DNA of 64,000 nucleotides from VRUE01 sp963702175 (GTDB taxonomy: Bacteria; Actinomycetota; Thermoleophilia; Solirubrobacterales; 70-9): contig OY969721.1 in the NCBI GenBank assembly GCA_963702175.1, positions 434,001 to 498,000 on the forward strand, given 5' to 3'. The position numbers were made by a program, and so were the translations under genes. The notes below the pieces were generated by a model, which searched no databases, was not told the DNA's origin, and saw only the letters and a program-made list of their open reading frames with translations. Numbering within the stretch: position 1 is the first letter of the stretch; every line of letters starts with the position of its first letter. Positions 15,384 through 24,204 of this stretch are shown here, in pieces.

Positions 15384-16247
15384 ATGCTGATTGGCGCGCA
15401 TGTTTCCACAGCGGGAGGCCTGGACAAAGCGATCGAGCGCGGAACCGAGCTCGGCTGCGATTCGATCCAGATCTTCAACCAGAGCCCGCGAATGTGGCGG
15501 CCGACGAAATACGGCCCCGATGACTTCGCTGCCTTCCACGAGAAGATGGCCGACTCGCCGGTCGAAGCGGTAGTGATCCACGCCGTCTACCTAATCAACT
15601 GCGCGACCAACGACAAGGAGCTGCGCAAGAAGTCGCTTGCATCGCTGACCCACGCGCTGCGCATCGGCGACGGGATCGGCGCCGCCGGCGTCGTCCTGCA
15701 TCCCGGTGCGCAGAAGGGAGAGGCACACGGGCCTTCGATGAAACGAGCCGCCAAGGTGATCGCTGCGGCGCTCAAAGACAGCGAGAGCTGCCCGCTCCTC
15801 CTCGAGCAGACCGCCGGCCACAAAGGATTGCTCGGCCGCGACTTCGACGAGACCGCCGAGCTGATCGAGCTGGCCGGCAGCGGCAAGCGGCTCGGCCTCT
15901 GCCTCGACTCCTGCCACCTCTTCGTTCAGGGCTTCGACGTCACCGATGAGGCCCACCTTGCCGAGGTGGTTGAGGAAGCAGACCAGAAGGTCGGCCTCGA
16001 GCGCCTGCGCTGCCTGCACGTCAACGACGCCGCCGCCCCGCTCGGCTCCTGCCGCGACCGCCACGCCAACCTCGGCAAAGGCGAGATGGGCAAACGCGGT
16101 CTAGCCGCCTTCCTCTCCGAGCCCCGCTTCGAGGGCCTGCCGGCGACCCTGGAGACCCCGGGCCCGAACAAGAAAGGCGCTGACCGCAAAGAAGTGCTGG
16201 CGGCCAAGAAGCTGCGCAAAGAGGGCCTCAAGCGTCGCGGGAAGTGA
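15384..16247 (+). CDS. nfo: endonuclease IV (AP endonuclease)
   Basis: A 287-residue AP endonuclease of the TIM-barrel family that cuts at abasic sites in base excision repair. Metal and substrate residues are in GAHVSTAGGL (His), VIHAVYLIN, VLHPGAQKGE (His), LLLEQTAG (Glu), GLCLDSCHLF (Asp, His), LHVNDA (His, Asp), RDRHANLGKGEMG (His) and ATLETPG (Glu). The length is normal. ATG 15384 begins 75 bp after the 5' end of the divergent tRNA-like gene. Its TGA is the first base set of a long palindromic element (family A). Confidence 0.95.
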   Translation: MLIGAHVSTAGGLDKAIERGTELGCDSIQIFNQSPRMWRPTKYGPDDFAAFHEKMADSPVEAVVIHAVYLINCATNDKELRKKSLASLTHALRIGDGIGAAGVVLHPGAQKGEAHGPSMKRAAKVIAAALKDSESCPLLLEQTAGHKGLLGRDFDETAELIELAGSGKRLGLCLDSCHLFVQGFDVTDEAHLAEVVEEADQKVGLERLRCLHVNDAAAPLGSCRDRHANLGKGEMGKRGLAAFLSEPRFEGLPATLETPGPNKKGADRKEVLAAKKLRKEGLKRRGK

Positions 16248-16378
16248 GGGACGGCAATCGGCTCACCGGGAATTGCGTTCGCCCCCTTCGGGGGCTAGTG
16301 CGCGGCTAACGCCGCGCAATCACCAGATTGCATATCGCCGCCTTCGGCGACATTCCCGGTGAGCCGATCGCCGTCCCT
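16247..16378 (+). repeat. palindromic structured element, family A copy 1
   Basis: Outer inverted arms of about 27 bp (16247-16273 and 16352-16378, one mismatch) begin inside the nfo stop codon. Inside lie hairpins GCCCCC-TTC-GGGGGC (16281-16295), TGCGCGGC-TAAC-GCCGCGCA (16299-16318) and TCGCCG-CCTT-CGGCGA (16335-16350), plus an alternative stem GCAATC-ACCA-GATTGC (16316-16331) that overlaps and so excludes full formation of the second hairpin. The core motif CAGATTGCATATCGC (16324-16338) recurs in copy 2 on the other strand. The outer arms are not shared with copy 2. Confidence 0.85.
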
Positions 16379-16431
16379 TTCGACACGCAGTAAGACCGCC
16401 TAGGACATCCCGGCCTGAGTAGGCTGGCACC

Positions 16432-17229
16432 ATGAGAAGCGCTCTGCTCTTCGACCTCGATGAAACGCTGATTGTCGAGGAGCCGGCAGCCACCGCGGCC
16501 TTCGAAGCGACGGCTCAAATCGCCGCGGCGCACTACGACATCGACCCCGCGACTTTGGCGGTAAAAGCTCGATTGCGAGCACGTGAGCTGTGGTACGCGG
16601 CGCCGACTCACGAATACTGCATGCGAGTCGGCATAAGCTCGTGGGAGGGACTCTGGTGTCGGTTCGAGAGCGACGAGCCAGAGACTCGAAGGCTTCGCGA
16701 ATGGTCTTCAACCTATCGACGTGAAGCATGGCGACTAGCGCTCGCCGACCACCAAGTTGACGACCCGCCGCTCGCTGAGGATCTGTCTGAACGATTCAGC
16801 GAGGAGCGTCGGACACGTCACGAGGTGTTCGCCGATGTCGTCGTTCCGCTGAATCGGCTCCGGGAGTCCCACTCCCTGGCACTCGTCACCAATGGCGCCG
16901 CATGCCTTCAGCGCGAGAAGCTCACCTCCTCGGGCTTGAGCGACCATTTCGAAGCAGTCGTGGCGTCTGCCGATCTCGGCGTCGCCAAGCCCGACGCCTC
17001 AGTCTTCCAGCACGCGTTGTCACAGCTTGGCGTTGATAACGACCACGCAGTGATGATCGGCGATTCCCTCCCCAAGGACATAGATGGAGCTCTTGCGGCT
17101 GGGCTCGCAGCGGTGTGGGTCAACCGCGACGGACACCCAGCACCCCCACATCAAGCAAACCTGGCAGAGATCTCGACCCTTACCGATCTGCCGGATGCGC
17201 TGAGTGATCTGGCGAGCGTTTCAGCTTGA
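16432..17229 (+). CDS. HAD-superfamily hydrolase
   Basis: A 265-residue phosphatase-like protein: motif I LLFDLDETL (nucleophile Asp), motif II LALVTNGA, motif III Lys in LGVAKPDASVF, and motif IV MIGDSLPKDIDGALAAG. It has a helical cap between residues 20 and 130. Substrate unknown; it looks closest to the HAD-IA (YjjG/phosphoglycolate phosphatase-like) group. It is bracketed by two inverted copies of the family A palindromic element. Codon usage is visibly less GC-biased than in nfo or dnaE, suggesting acquisition (inference). Confidence 0.85.
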   Translation: MRSALLFDLDETLIVEEPAATAAFEATAQIAAAHYDIDPATLAVKARLRARELWYAAPTHEYCMRVGISSWEGLWCRFESDEPETRRLREWSSTYRREAWRLALADHQVDDPPLAEDLSERFSEERRTRHEVFADVVVPLNRLRESHSLALVTNGAACLQREKLTSSGLSDHFEAVVASADLGVAKPDASVFQHALSQLGVDNDHAVMIGDSLPKDIDGALAAGLAAVWVNRDGHPAPPHQANLAEISTLTDLPDALSDLASVSA

Positions 17230-17260
17230 GCGCGCCAAAGGACCTCACGCTTCGTGTGGT

Positions 17261-17408
17261 GGGAAGCCCGGTCGTCCTCTGGGCGAATGTGCCCGAATAG
17301 GGCGCGATATGCAATCTGTCTTCTGCGCGGCAAAGCCGCGTTCAATCTCCGTCGCTAGGCGCGCAGCGCGTGCGGCATCAATTCGCCCGGAGGACGACCG
17401 GGCTTCCC
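17261..17408 (-). repeat. palindromic structured element, family A copy 2
   Basis: Outer arms of 28 bp (17261-17288 and 17381-17408, one mismatch) enclose a core that, read on the minus strand, repeats the plan of copy 1: GAATTG, a hairpin, CTAG, a CGCGGC/GCCGCG hairpin, CAGATTGCATATCGC (complement of 17304-17318), a GCCC/GGGC hairpin with TTCGGG, then ACATTC. The arm sequence is entirely different from copy 1. It lies between the convergent HAD hydrolase and acyl-CoA dehydrogenase genes. Confidence 0.85.
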
Positions 17409-17429
17409 TTCACCTGAGAGCTGGAGGAG

Positions 17430-18722
17430 CTACCGAATCTGGATGCCGGAGATCGCGCGGGAGATGACCAGGCGCTGGATCTCCGAGGTGCCCTCGAAGA
17501 TCGTGTAGATCTTCGCGTCGCGGTGCATCCGCTCGACCGGGAACTCGCGGGTGTAGCCGTTGCCGCCGAGGATCTGGATCGCTCGCTCGGTCGACCAGAC
17601 GGCGACCTCGCCGGCCTTCAGCTTCGACATCGAACCCTCGGCGTTCTCGAATTTCTGGCCGTTGCGGCCCATCCAGGCGGCGCGCCAGACGAGCAGCCGG
17701 GCGGCGTCGATCTCCAGCTTCATGTCGGCGAGAGTGAAGGCGATCGCCTGGTTCTCGATGATCGCGCGACCGAACTGCTGACGCTCCTTGGCGTACTCAA
17801 GCGAGTACTCGTAGGCGGCGCGGGCGATGCCGAGCGCCTGGGCGCCGACCGTCGGGCGGCTCGCCTCGAAGGTCTGCATCGCCGCCTGTGATTTCGCTTT
17901 TTTGCCCTCGCGCACCCGGGCAAGGCGTTCGTCAAGCTTCTCCTTACCGCCCAGCAGGCAGCTGCCGGGAATGCGGCAGTCATCGAGGTGGACGTCGGCG
18001 GTGTGCGAGGCCCGCAGGCCGTGCTTTTTGACCTTGGCACCCTGCTCGCAGCCCTTGGTCCCCGGAGGGATCATGAAGGCGGCGTGGCCGCGCGAGCGCA
18101 GCTCGCGGTCGACCGTGGCGATCACCACGTGGACGTCGGCGATGCCGCCGTTGGTCGCCCAGGCCTTCTGGCCGTTGAGCACCCACTCGTCGGTCGCCTC
18201 GTCGTACTTGGCGGTGGTCCTGATTGCAGACACGTCGGAGCCGGCGTCCGGCTCCGACGAGCAGAATGCGGCGACTTTGGGATCGTCGGCAGTGCCGAAG
18301 CACTGCGGGATCCACTCGCCCATCTGCTCCGGGGTTCCCTGCCCGAAGATCGCGGCGACCGCGAGCGAGGTGCCCATGATCGCCATGCCGATGCCGGCAT
18401 CTCCCCAGAAAAGCTCCTCGTTTGCGATCGGCAGCGTGAGGCCTGTCTCATCGGCCCAGAACTGGCCCAGCGCTTCAAAGCCGTAGAGGCCGATTTTGGC
18501 CGCCTCCTGGATCACCGGCCAGGGCGTCTCCTCGCGCTCGTCCCATTCCTCGGCGGCGGGCCGGACGACGCCCTCGGCGAAGCCGTGCACCCACTCGCGG
18601 ATGTCCTTCTGGTCCTGGTTCAGCTCGAGGGTGAACTTCGGCCCCTCGGGGGACGCGCCGTCATTGCCGGCCGCCTCCGCCACGAGCTGCTCTGTCTCTG
18701 CCACTGCGGAAGTATCGCTCAT
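17430..18722 (-). CDS. acyl-CoA dehydrogenase family protein
   Basis: A 430-residue flavoprotein that introduces a double bond into an acyl-CoA. The alpha/beta/alpha fold is seen in FTLELNQDQKDIREWVHGFAE (N-terminal helices), the FAD and substrate strand KVAAFCSSEPDAGSDVSAIRTTA, NGQKAWATNGG, and the C-terminal FGRAIIENQAIAFTLADMKLEIDAARLLVWRAAW followed by QILGGNGYTREFPVERMHRDAKIYTIFEGTSEIQ, where the Glu of the YEGT-like motif is the usual catalytic base. Chain-length specificity is unclear. It starts ATG 18722 and ends in a convergent junction with the HAD gene. Confidence 0.92.
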   Translation of the reverse strand: MSDTSAVAETEQLVAEAAGNDGASPEGPKFTLELNQDQKDIREWVHGFAEGVVRPAAEEWDEREETPWPVIQEAAKIGLYGFEALGQFWADETGLTLPIANEELFWGDAGIGMAIMGTSLAVAAIFGQGTPEQMGEWIPQCFGTADDPKVAAFCSSEPDAGSDVSAIRTTAKYDEATDEWVLNGQKAWATNGGIADVHVVIATVDRELRSRGHAAFMIPPGTKGCEQGAKVKKHGLRASHTADVHLDDCRIPGSCLLGGKEKLDERLARVREGKKAKSQAAMQTFEASRPTVGAQALGIARAAYEYSLEYAKERQQFGRAIIENQAIAFTLADMKLEIDAARLLVWRAAWMGRNGQKFENAEGSMSKLKAGEVAVWSTERAIQILGGNGYTREFPVERMHRDAKIYTIFEGTSEIQRLVISRAISGIQIR

Positions 18723-18753
18723 GGCCGCAAGACTACACGGAAAGGTGTCGGGG

Positions 18754-19128
18754 TCAGACGTCGCGCAGGTCGAAGGCGCGCAGGCCCTCGGGCCCGTCGT
18801 CGGCGCAGTCGAAGAAGCGGCGGTTGACGCAGTCGTAGGACTCGCCGGAGCCCTCGTAGGCGCGCTCGACTGAGAACTGGCACTGCGGCAGCGCCTCGCC
18901 AGTCATCTTGACGCCGCCGAAACCGCCCGGCTGGAGCACCGCGTCGAGCTCCACCTTGGCGCCGTAGACCCCCTGCATGCAGCCCACGTACTGGATGCCG
19001 TTGAGCATGTCGATGAAGCTGTAGAGGTAGCGGCAGCGCAGCTCGATGCAACCGCGCGGCTCGACCATCTTGTCGCAGAAGGAGCGGCACTGGCGGCACT
19101 CACCAACCTTCGTGCGGGTAGCGGGCAT
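18754..19128 (-). CDS. hypothetical cysteine-rich protein
   Basis: A 124-residue protein with ten cysteines: an N-terminal CRQCRSFC and CIELRC group (residues 11-32), then single Cys residues near 50, 83, 100 and 107. It probably binds metal. A double GG-containing turn (LQPGGFGGVKM) lies in the middle. I do not recognise the family. It sits between dnaE and the acyl-CoA dehydrogenase on the same strand, 31 bp before the latter, so it could share a transcript with it. Confidence 0.65.
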   Translation of the reverse strand: MPATRTKVGECRQCRSFCDKMVEPRGCIELRCRYLYSFIDMLNGIQYVGCMQGVYGAKVELDAVLQPGGFGGVKMTGEALPQCQFSVERAYEGSGESYDCVNRRFFDCADDGPEGLRAFDLRDV

Positions 19129-19159
19129 TACCGAAGTCTAGGGACCGGATTGGCGCATC

Positions 19160-22100
19160 TCACGCGGCAAGCGCGTCAGTGCCGAGCAGGTGGTCCAGCT
19201 CCGCTTGGAGCTTGCTCGAGGGACGAACTCGGAACCCCTCGCCGAGCTTCAGCTCACGAGGACGGCCGTCCCTGCCCACGATCGCGAGGAACACGGGCGC
19301 GTCGCCCTTGTGGTGCTCGAACACCGTCCTCAGCTCGTCGAAGAGGTGCGGGTTCTCGACGCTCGCCGCCCCTATCCTCAGCCTCAGCGGCTCGGCTGGG
19401 CCACTCGGGGTTGGGGCCGCCGCCACCTCCTCGGCGCTTGGTTCGAAGCGCTCTGCCTCCTGCACGACGAGCTTGGTCTCGCCGCGCTCTTTGTGATCGA
19501 CCCGGCCCCGCACCAAGACGATCGCGTCGGGGCCGATCGTCTCCGCGATCTCCGACTGGTCGGCCCTGAAGACGAGCATCTCGACCTGCCCCTCGATGTC
19601 GTCGAGGGTGGCAAACATCATCTGGGTGCCACTCTTGGTGCGGATTTTCTTACAGGCGACGACGATCCCGCCCACCGTCACCCAGGAACCGTCGGGCTTG
19701 TTCGCCAGCTCCGCCAGCGAGCAGTCGACCCGGGCGCGCAGAGCGCCGCGCACCTCGGTCAGCGGGTGCGAGGAGAGGTAGGTGCCCAGTGTCTCCTTCT
19801 CCATCGCCAGCAGCTCGGCGCGGTCGAACTCGACCGCGGAGATCGGCGGGCGGTGCGCTGCCCGCGAGACGCCCTGGTCCTCCCCGCCGCCGTCGCCGAA
19901 GTCGAAGATCGAGCCCTGGCCAAGCTGGGCGTCCTCCTGCGCCTTCTGACCGGCCGACTGCGCCGCGGGGAGCGCCTCCAGCATTCCCTTGCGGGTGGCG
20001 CCAGTCGAGTCGAGCGCGCCGCACTTGATCAAGCACTCGGTCGCCCGCTTGTTGACAGCGCGGCTGTCGACTCGCTCGCAGAAGTCCCAGATCGAGACGA
20101 TCTCGCCGTCATCGCGCGCCCGCAGGATCGCCTCGACTGCGGCGTGACCGACGTTTTTGACCGCGTCAAGGCCAAACCGGATCGCTTTCTCGGAGACGAC
20201 GAAGTCATGGTCGGAGGAGTTGACGTCGGGCGGCAGCACCTCGATCCCCATCTCCTCGCAGCGATTGACGAAGAAGGGGACCTTGTCCTTTGTGTTCATC
20301 ACCGAGGAGATCACCGCGGCCATGTACTCGGCCGGGTAGTTCGCCTTCAAGTAGGCAGTTCGGTAGGCGATCAGCGCGTAGCAAGCGGCATGGGACTTGT
20401 TGAAGGAGTAGTCCGCCGCCGCCTCCATCAGTGACCAGAGGTCCTTGGCGACCTTGTCGGCCGTCTCGGAGGTCTTCATCCCTTCGAGGAACTTGGCCTT
20501 CATCGTCGCCATTAGGTCGCGCTTCTTCTTGCCGATCGCCTTGCGCAGGTCGTCGGCCTCGGCGGGGCTGAAGCCGGCCATCCGCTTGGCGATCTCCATC
20601 AGCTGCTCCTGGTAGATCAAGCAGCCGTAGGTCGGCTCGGCGATCGGCCGCAGCCGCTCGTCCGGGTAGGTGACGGAGCCGGGGTCGCGCTTGCCCTTGG
20701 CGTAGTCGGGGATGTATTTCATCGCCCCCGGGCGGTAGAGGGAGACGAGCGCGACGATGTCGTCGAACTCGGTTGGCCGCACCTTCTTCATCGCGTCCCG
20801 CATGCCTTCGGACTCGAGCTGGAAGACGCCGGTGCCGTCGCCCCGCGAGAGCATCGCGAAGGTCTCCGCGTCGTCCATCGGGATCGCCCCGATGTCGAGC
20901 TCGACGTCGCGGGAACGGCGGATGATCTCGACCGTGTCCTCGATCACGTCGAGGTTGCGCAGGCCGAGGAAGTCCATCTTCAGCAGACCGATCTCCTCGA
21001 TCGGGCCCATCGAGTACTGGGTGACGATCTTGTACTGGCGCTGCTTGGCGCCGGTCGCCCCGCCGTTGGCGCTTCCGTTCCCATTGCCGGTCGCGGCCGG
21101 GGCGCTGCGGTCCTCGGCGAGCTGCAGCGGAACGATCTCCTGCAGCGGCCGGTCGGCGATCACCACCGCGGCGGCGTGGATCGAGTTGTTGCGGATGATC
21201 CCCTCGAGGCCCTGGGCGACGTCGAGGATCCGTTTCGCGTCGGGCTCGGCGTCGTAGGTCTTGCGCAGCTCCTGCCCGGGTTTGAGGCACTCCTCGAAAG
21301 AGGGGTTGCGACCGAGGATCGGCTCGGGGATCTGCTTGGCGAGCCGGTCGCCGCTGGCGTAGTCGAAGCCGAGTACACGGGCGGCATCGCGGGTTGCCGC
21401 GCGCGGCGCCATCTTGCCGAAGGTGATGATCTGGGCGACCGACTCGCGGCCGTACTTCTCGGCGACGTAGCGGATCACCCGCTCGCGGCCGCGCACCGAG
21501 AAATCGATGTCGATGTCCGGCATCGACTTGCGCCCGGGGTTGAGGAAGCGCTCGAAGAGCAGGTCGTTGGCGAGCGGGTCGAGGTCGGTGATCGCGAGGC
21601 TGTAGGAGACGATCGAGCCCGCCGCCGAGCCGCGCCCGGGGCCGACCGCGATGCCGTTGTCCTTGGCGTAGCGGACGAAGTCCCAAACGATCAGGAAGTA
21701 GGAGGAGAAGCCCATCTCCTCGATCACCCCGAGCTCGAACTCGATCCGCTCCACCGCCTCGGCGGGCAGCGGATCGCCGTAGCGCGCCCGCAGGCCCTCG
21801 GTGGCGATCCGCCGCAGCATCGCTTCTGGCTCCTCGCCATCGGGGGTCGGGTAGCGCGGCAGCAGCAGCTTGCCTAGCTCGATCTCGACCTGGCAGCGCT
21901 CGGCGATCTCGACCGTGGTCGGCACCGCCTCGGGCCACTCGGCGAAGGACTCCGTCATCTCCTCGTTGCTCTTGAGGAAGAACTCGTTGGTGTCGAAGCT
22001 CAGCTTCGGCGCCTCCAGGGTCGACTTGGTCTGCACGCAGAGCAGCGCTTTGTGGTTGTCGAAGTCCTCGCGGCGCAGGTAGTGGACATCGGCGGTGGCG

Positions 22101-22711
22101 ACCAGGGGTCGGTTTAGCTCGCGGGCGTAGCGGACGATGCCCTGGTTCGCCTTGTCCTGCTCGGCGATCCCGTTCTTCTGCACCTCGAAGTAGACCTGCT
22201 CGGGTCCGAAGGCCTGGATCAGGTCGTCGAGGTGGGCACGCGCGTCATCGGGGCGCTCCTCGACGAGGCGGCGGCAAAAGCGCGATTGCAGGCAGCCGGT
22301 GAGCACGATCACGCCCTCGGAGTGAGTAGCGAGCAGCTCCATGTCGATGTTCGCCTTGCCGCGGGAGAAGCCTTCGAGGAACCCGGCTGAGGTCAGCTTG
22401 ACCAGGTTGGCGAAACCAGCGTCGCTCTCGGCCAGCAGGGTGAGGTGGTTGCGCTCGTACTTGGGCTTCTCCTTAACCGCCTGGACGTCGTCGACGAGGT
22501 AGGCCTCGAGGCCGATCACCGGCTTGATCCCGTGCTTCTGGCAGGCCTTGTAGAGATCGACGGCGCCGTTCATCACGCCGTGGTCGGTGAGGCCCAGCGC
22601 CGGCTGCCCCAGCTCCGCCGCCCGCGCCGCCATCGCGTCGATCTTGCAGGCGCCGTCGAGCAGCGAGTACTCGCTGTGGGCGTGAAGATGGACTGCTTGA
22701 CCGGCACTCAT
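19160..22711 (-). CDS. dnaE: DNA polymerase III alpha subunit
   Basis: A 1183-residue replicative polymerase. The N-terminal PHP domain is HLHAHSEYSLLDGACKI with further His and Asp residues (GLTDHGVMNGA). The polymerase catalytic Asps are in SMPDIDIDFSVRGRERV and later LLKMDFLGLRNLDVIEDT. The tandem helix-hairpin-helix, OB-fold (VTVGGIVVACKKIRTKSGTQMMFATLDDIEGQVEMLVF) and C-terminal tau-binding regions follow. Length and order match DnaE1. ATG 22711 is chosen over a 55-codon extension of low-complexity sequence. No Shine-Dalgarno is evident. Confidence 0.95.
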   Translation of the reverse strand: MSAGQAVHLHAHSEYSLLDGACKIDAMAARAAELGQPALGLTDHGVMNGAVDLYKACQKHGIKPVIGLEAYLVDDVQAVKEKPKYERNHLTLLAESDAGFANLVKLTSAGFLEGFSRGKANIDMELLATHSEGVIVLTGCLQSRFCRRLVEERPDDARAHLDDLIQAFGPEQVYFEVQKNGIAEQDKANQGIVRYARELNRPLVATADVHYLRREDFDNHKALLCVQTKSTLEAPKLSFDTNEFFLKSNEEMTESFAEWPEAVPTTVEIAERCQVEIELGKLLLPRYPTPDGEEPEAMLRRIATEGLRARYGDPLPAEAVERIEFELGVIEEMGFSSYFLIVWDFVRYAKDNGIAVGPGRGSAAGSIVSYSLAITDLDPLANDLLFERFLNPGRKSMPDIDIDFSVRGRERVIRYVAEKYGRESVAQIITFGKMAPRAATRDAARVLGFDYASGDRLAKQIPEPILGRNPSFEECLKPGQELRKTYDAEPDAKRILDVAQGLEGIIRNNSIHAAAVVIADRPLQEIVPLQLAEDRSAPAATGNGNGSANGGATGAKQRQYKIVTQYSMGPIEEIGLLKMDFLGLRNLDVIEDTVEIIRRSRDVELDIGAIPMDDAETFAMLSRGDGTGVFQLESEGMRDAMKKVRPTEFDDIVALVSLYRPGAMKYIPDYAKGKRDPGSVTYPDERLRPIAEPTYGCLIYQEQLMEIAKRMAGFSPAEADDLRKAIGKKKRDLMATMKAKFLEGMKTSETADKVAKDLWSLMEAAADYSFNKSHAACYALIAYRTAYLKANYPAEYMAAVISSVMNTKDKVPFFVNRCEEMGIEVLPPDVNSSDHDFVVSEKAIRFGLDAVKNVGHAAVEAILRARDDGEIVSIWDFCERVDSRAVNKRATECLIKCGALDSTGATRKGMLEALPAAQSAGQKAQEDAQLGQGSIFDFGDGGGEDQGVSRAAHRPPISAVEFDRAELLAMEKETLGTYLSSHPLTEVRGALRARVDCSLAELANKPDGSWVTVGGIVVACKKIRTKSGTQMMFATLDDIEGQVEMLVFRADQSEIAETIGPDAIVLVRGRVDHKERGETKLVVQEAERFEPSAEEVAAAPTPSGPAEPLRLRIGAASVENPHLFDELRTVFEHHKGDAPVFLAIVGRDGRPRELKLGEGFRVRPSSKLQAELDHLLGTDALAA

Positions 22712-22901
22712 GGGGTGCGGGCGATCATGCCAAGCGAGGCAGATGCCACCGGCCGAAGAAGCGCGTCTTCCGCGCATTCTCCGCGCATTCCCGCACCGAA
22801 GAAACACGAGAGCGCGACTAGGAACTGACGAGGAGCTAGTTGGGAACGTTTTAGTAGCTAAAACACCGCCAGACAAAAACTTTCGCCATACTGACGTGGC
22901 G

Positions 22902-23075
22902 ATGTGCGCGAGAGTGGCTATTCCCAGAGATCAGGCGGTTCTGCGCCGGCTGGCGCTGGCTCACTTAAAACTGCAGCTGTTGTTCCTGCTCTGGGAAAAG
23001 ACGGAGGGCGACGACTTCGCCGTGCTCTGGGCTGCCACCGGCGACCTCGCACGGAACGGGGCCGCGGAGAGCTAG
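22902..23075 (+). CDS. possible small hypothetical protein
   Basis: A 57-residue ORF from ATG 22902 (MCARVAIPRDQAVLRRLALA), with an amphipathic or hydrophobic middle LKLQLLFLLWEKTEGDDFAVLWAA. It occupies the 392-bp gap between dnaE and the secreted coiled-coil gene, both on the minus strand. There is no good Shine-Dalgarno. The gap also holds a small perfect hairpin GTTTTAG-TAG-CTAAAAC at 22848-22864. The protein is plausible but unsupported by any family resemblance. Confidence 0.3.
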   Translation: MCARVAIPRDQAVLRRLALAHLKLQLLFLLWEKTEGDDFAVLWAATGDLARNGAAES

Positions 23076-23103
23076 CGCCGCAGTGGGTTGCGCTCGGCGC
23101 CGC

Positions 23104-24129
23104 TCAGCCAGCGCAGACCCAGGCGCCGCCGCCCGAGTCGGCCCAAATTTCGGCGGCGATGCGATCCTGTTCGGCCTTGGGGGCTTCGTGGGGCGCGCCC
23201 TTGCCCCCGTACAAAGCCCAGGTCGAGGGGATGATCTGGTAGGCGCCTCCGGCGCCGCTCGACGGGTTGAGCGCGCCGTAGTCGCCGCCCGACTCGCACA
23301 TCACGATGTAGGTCGGGATCGAGTAGGGGCCTCCTAGCCAGCGACCGACCGTTTCTTCGGCCGCAGCCCGGCTCGCCGCTTCAGCCTCCTCGATGTCGCT
23401 GACCCACTCGCCGATGCGCGATTTCAGGGTCGACAGCGAGGCAGCGCGGGCGGCGGCGATCGCGTCCTGCTCCGCGGCGGCTGATTCGGCCGCCGCGCGC
23501 ACGGCCGATATCTCCGAGCGGGCGGCGGCAAGCCGCTCGTTGTATGCGTCGATCTGCGCCTTCAGCTGGGCCACCCGCTCGAGCCCCGCGCGCACGGCGT
23601 CGCGCACCTGCTCGACTCGTCGCGCCAGATCCTGGTCGGAAGCCTCGATCCGGCGCAGGTAACCGGCCCGAACGGCGAGGTCGTCGAAATCGGCTGAGCC
23701 GAGGACGACGCTTGCCGTGTCAGCGGGCCCGCTGACATACATAGCCACCAGGCGCTGCGCCAGCTCGCGGCGCGCTCGGCGCAAGCGGCGGCGCTCCAGG
23801 GCGAGGCGGCGTTCAGAGCGTACGACCTTCTCGGCCAGCGCCGCGGAGCGCTCTTCGCCGCTCGCCAGCAGGGCACTCATTCGCTGCTCTCGCGAGGCGG
23901 CGGCTACCGCCTCTTGCTGGGCAAGGACGAGGCGTTCCTGGCTGGCACGCAACTCCGAGGCGAGCGCTCCGGCCTCGTCGCGGGCTGCGCTGACCTTGGC
24001 CTGCAGCGAATCGACGTCCTCGGCGGGAGCCGTCGCTGTCGACAACAAGGCAGCCGCACAGAGCGCGCCGCAGGCGAAAGCGCCCAGGCGTCGCCTGCGT
24101 CCTGCCTCTGTCGCGAGGGCTCGCGGCAC
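23104..24129 (-). CDS. secreted coiled-coil protein with transglycosylase/Rpf-like domain
   Basis: A 341-residue protein: a signal peptide or anchor (residues 13-36), a long Ala/Arg/Glu-rich coiled coil (about 38-250, in the style of NlpC/P60-associated and EnvC-like CC domains), then a C-terminal domain with YIVMCESGGDYGALNPSSGAGGAYQIIPSTWALYGG. That last segment is the resuscitation-promoting-factor or lysozyme-like signature with the catalytic Glu in CESGG. It likely cleaves or remodels peptidoglycan outside the membrane. The start is GTG 24129. It is preceded by a hairpin region ending the arginine operon. Confidence 0.85.
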   Translation of the reverse strand: MPRALATEAGRRRRLGAFACGALCAAALLSTATAPAEDVDSLQAKVSAARDEAGALASELRASQERLVLAQQEAVAAASREQRMSALLASGEERSAALAEKVVRSERRLALERRRLRRARRELAQRLVAMYVSGPADTASVVLGSADFDDLAVRAGYLRRIEASDQDLARRVEQVRDAVRAGLERVAQLKAQIDAYNERLAAARSEISAVRAAAESAAAEQDAIAAARAASLSTLKSRIGEWVSDIEEAEAASRAAAEETVGRWLGGPYSIPTYIVMCESGGDYGALNPSSGAGGAYQIIPSTWALYGGKGAPHEAPKAEQDRIAAEIWADSGGGAWVCAG

Positions 24130-24180
24130 GAGCCGGCGAGGGTAGCGGACTTTGTTAGCAACTACTCACAAGTTGCCGAT

Positions 24181-24204
24181 AAGCCGCAACGGAAGTTGCG
24201 GCTT
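24181..24204 (-). terminator. hairpin at the end of the arginine operon
   Basis: Perfect stem AAGCCGCAAC / GTTGCGGCTT with a GGAA loop (TTCC on the minus strand), beginning within the TGA of the 51-residue gene. On the minus strand it is followed by ATCGGCAACTTGTGAG and a second weaker stem formed by GCAACT and AGTTGC. There is no long U-tract, so it may be a Rho-independent terminator of the tail-less type or an RNA-stability element. It is 50 bp before the next gene. Confidence 0.55.

Noticed and set aside
22848..22864. GTTTTAG-TAG-CTAAAAC hairpin upstream of dnaE
   Set aside because: Seven weak A-T-rich pairs with no T-tract and no consistent placement; not enough to call a terminator or operator.
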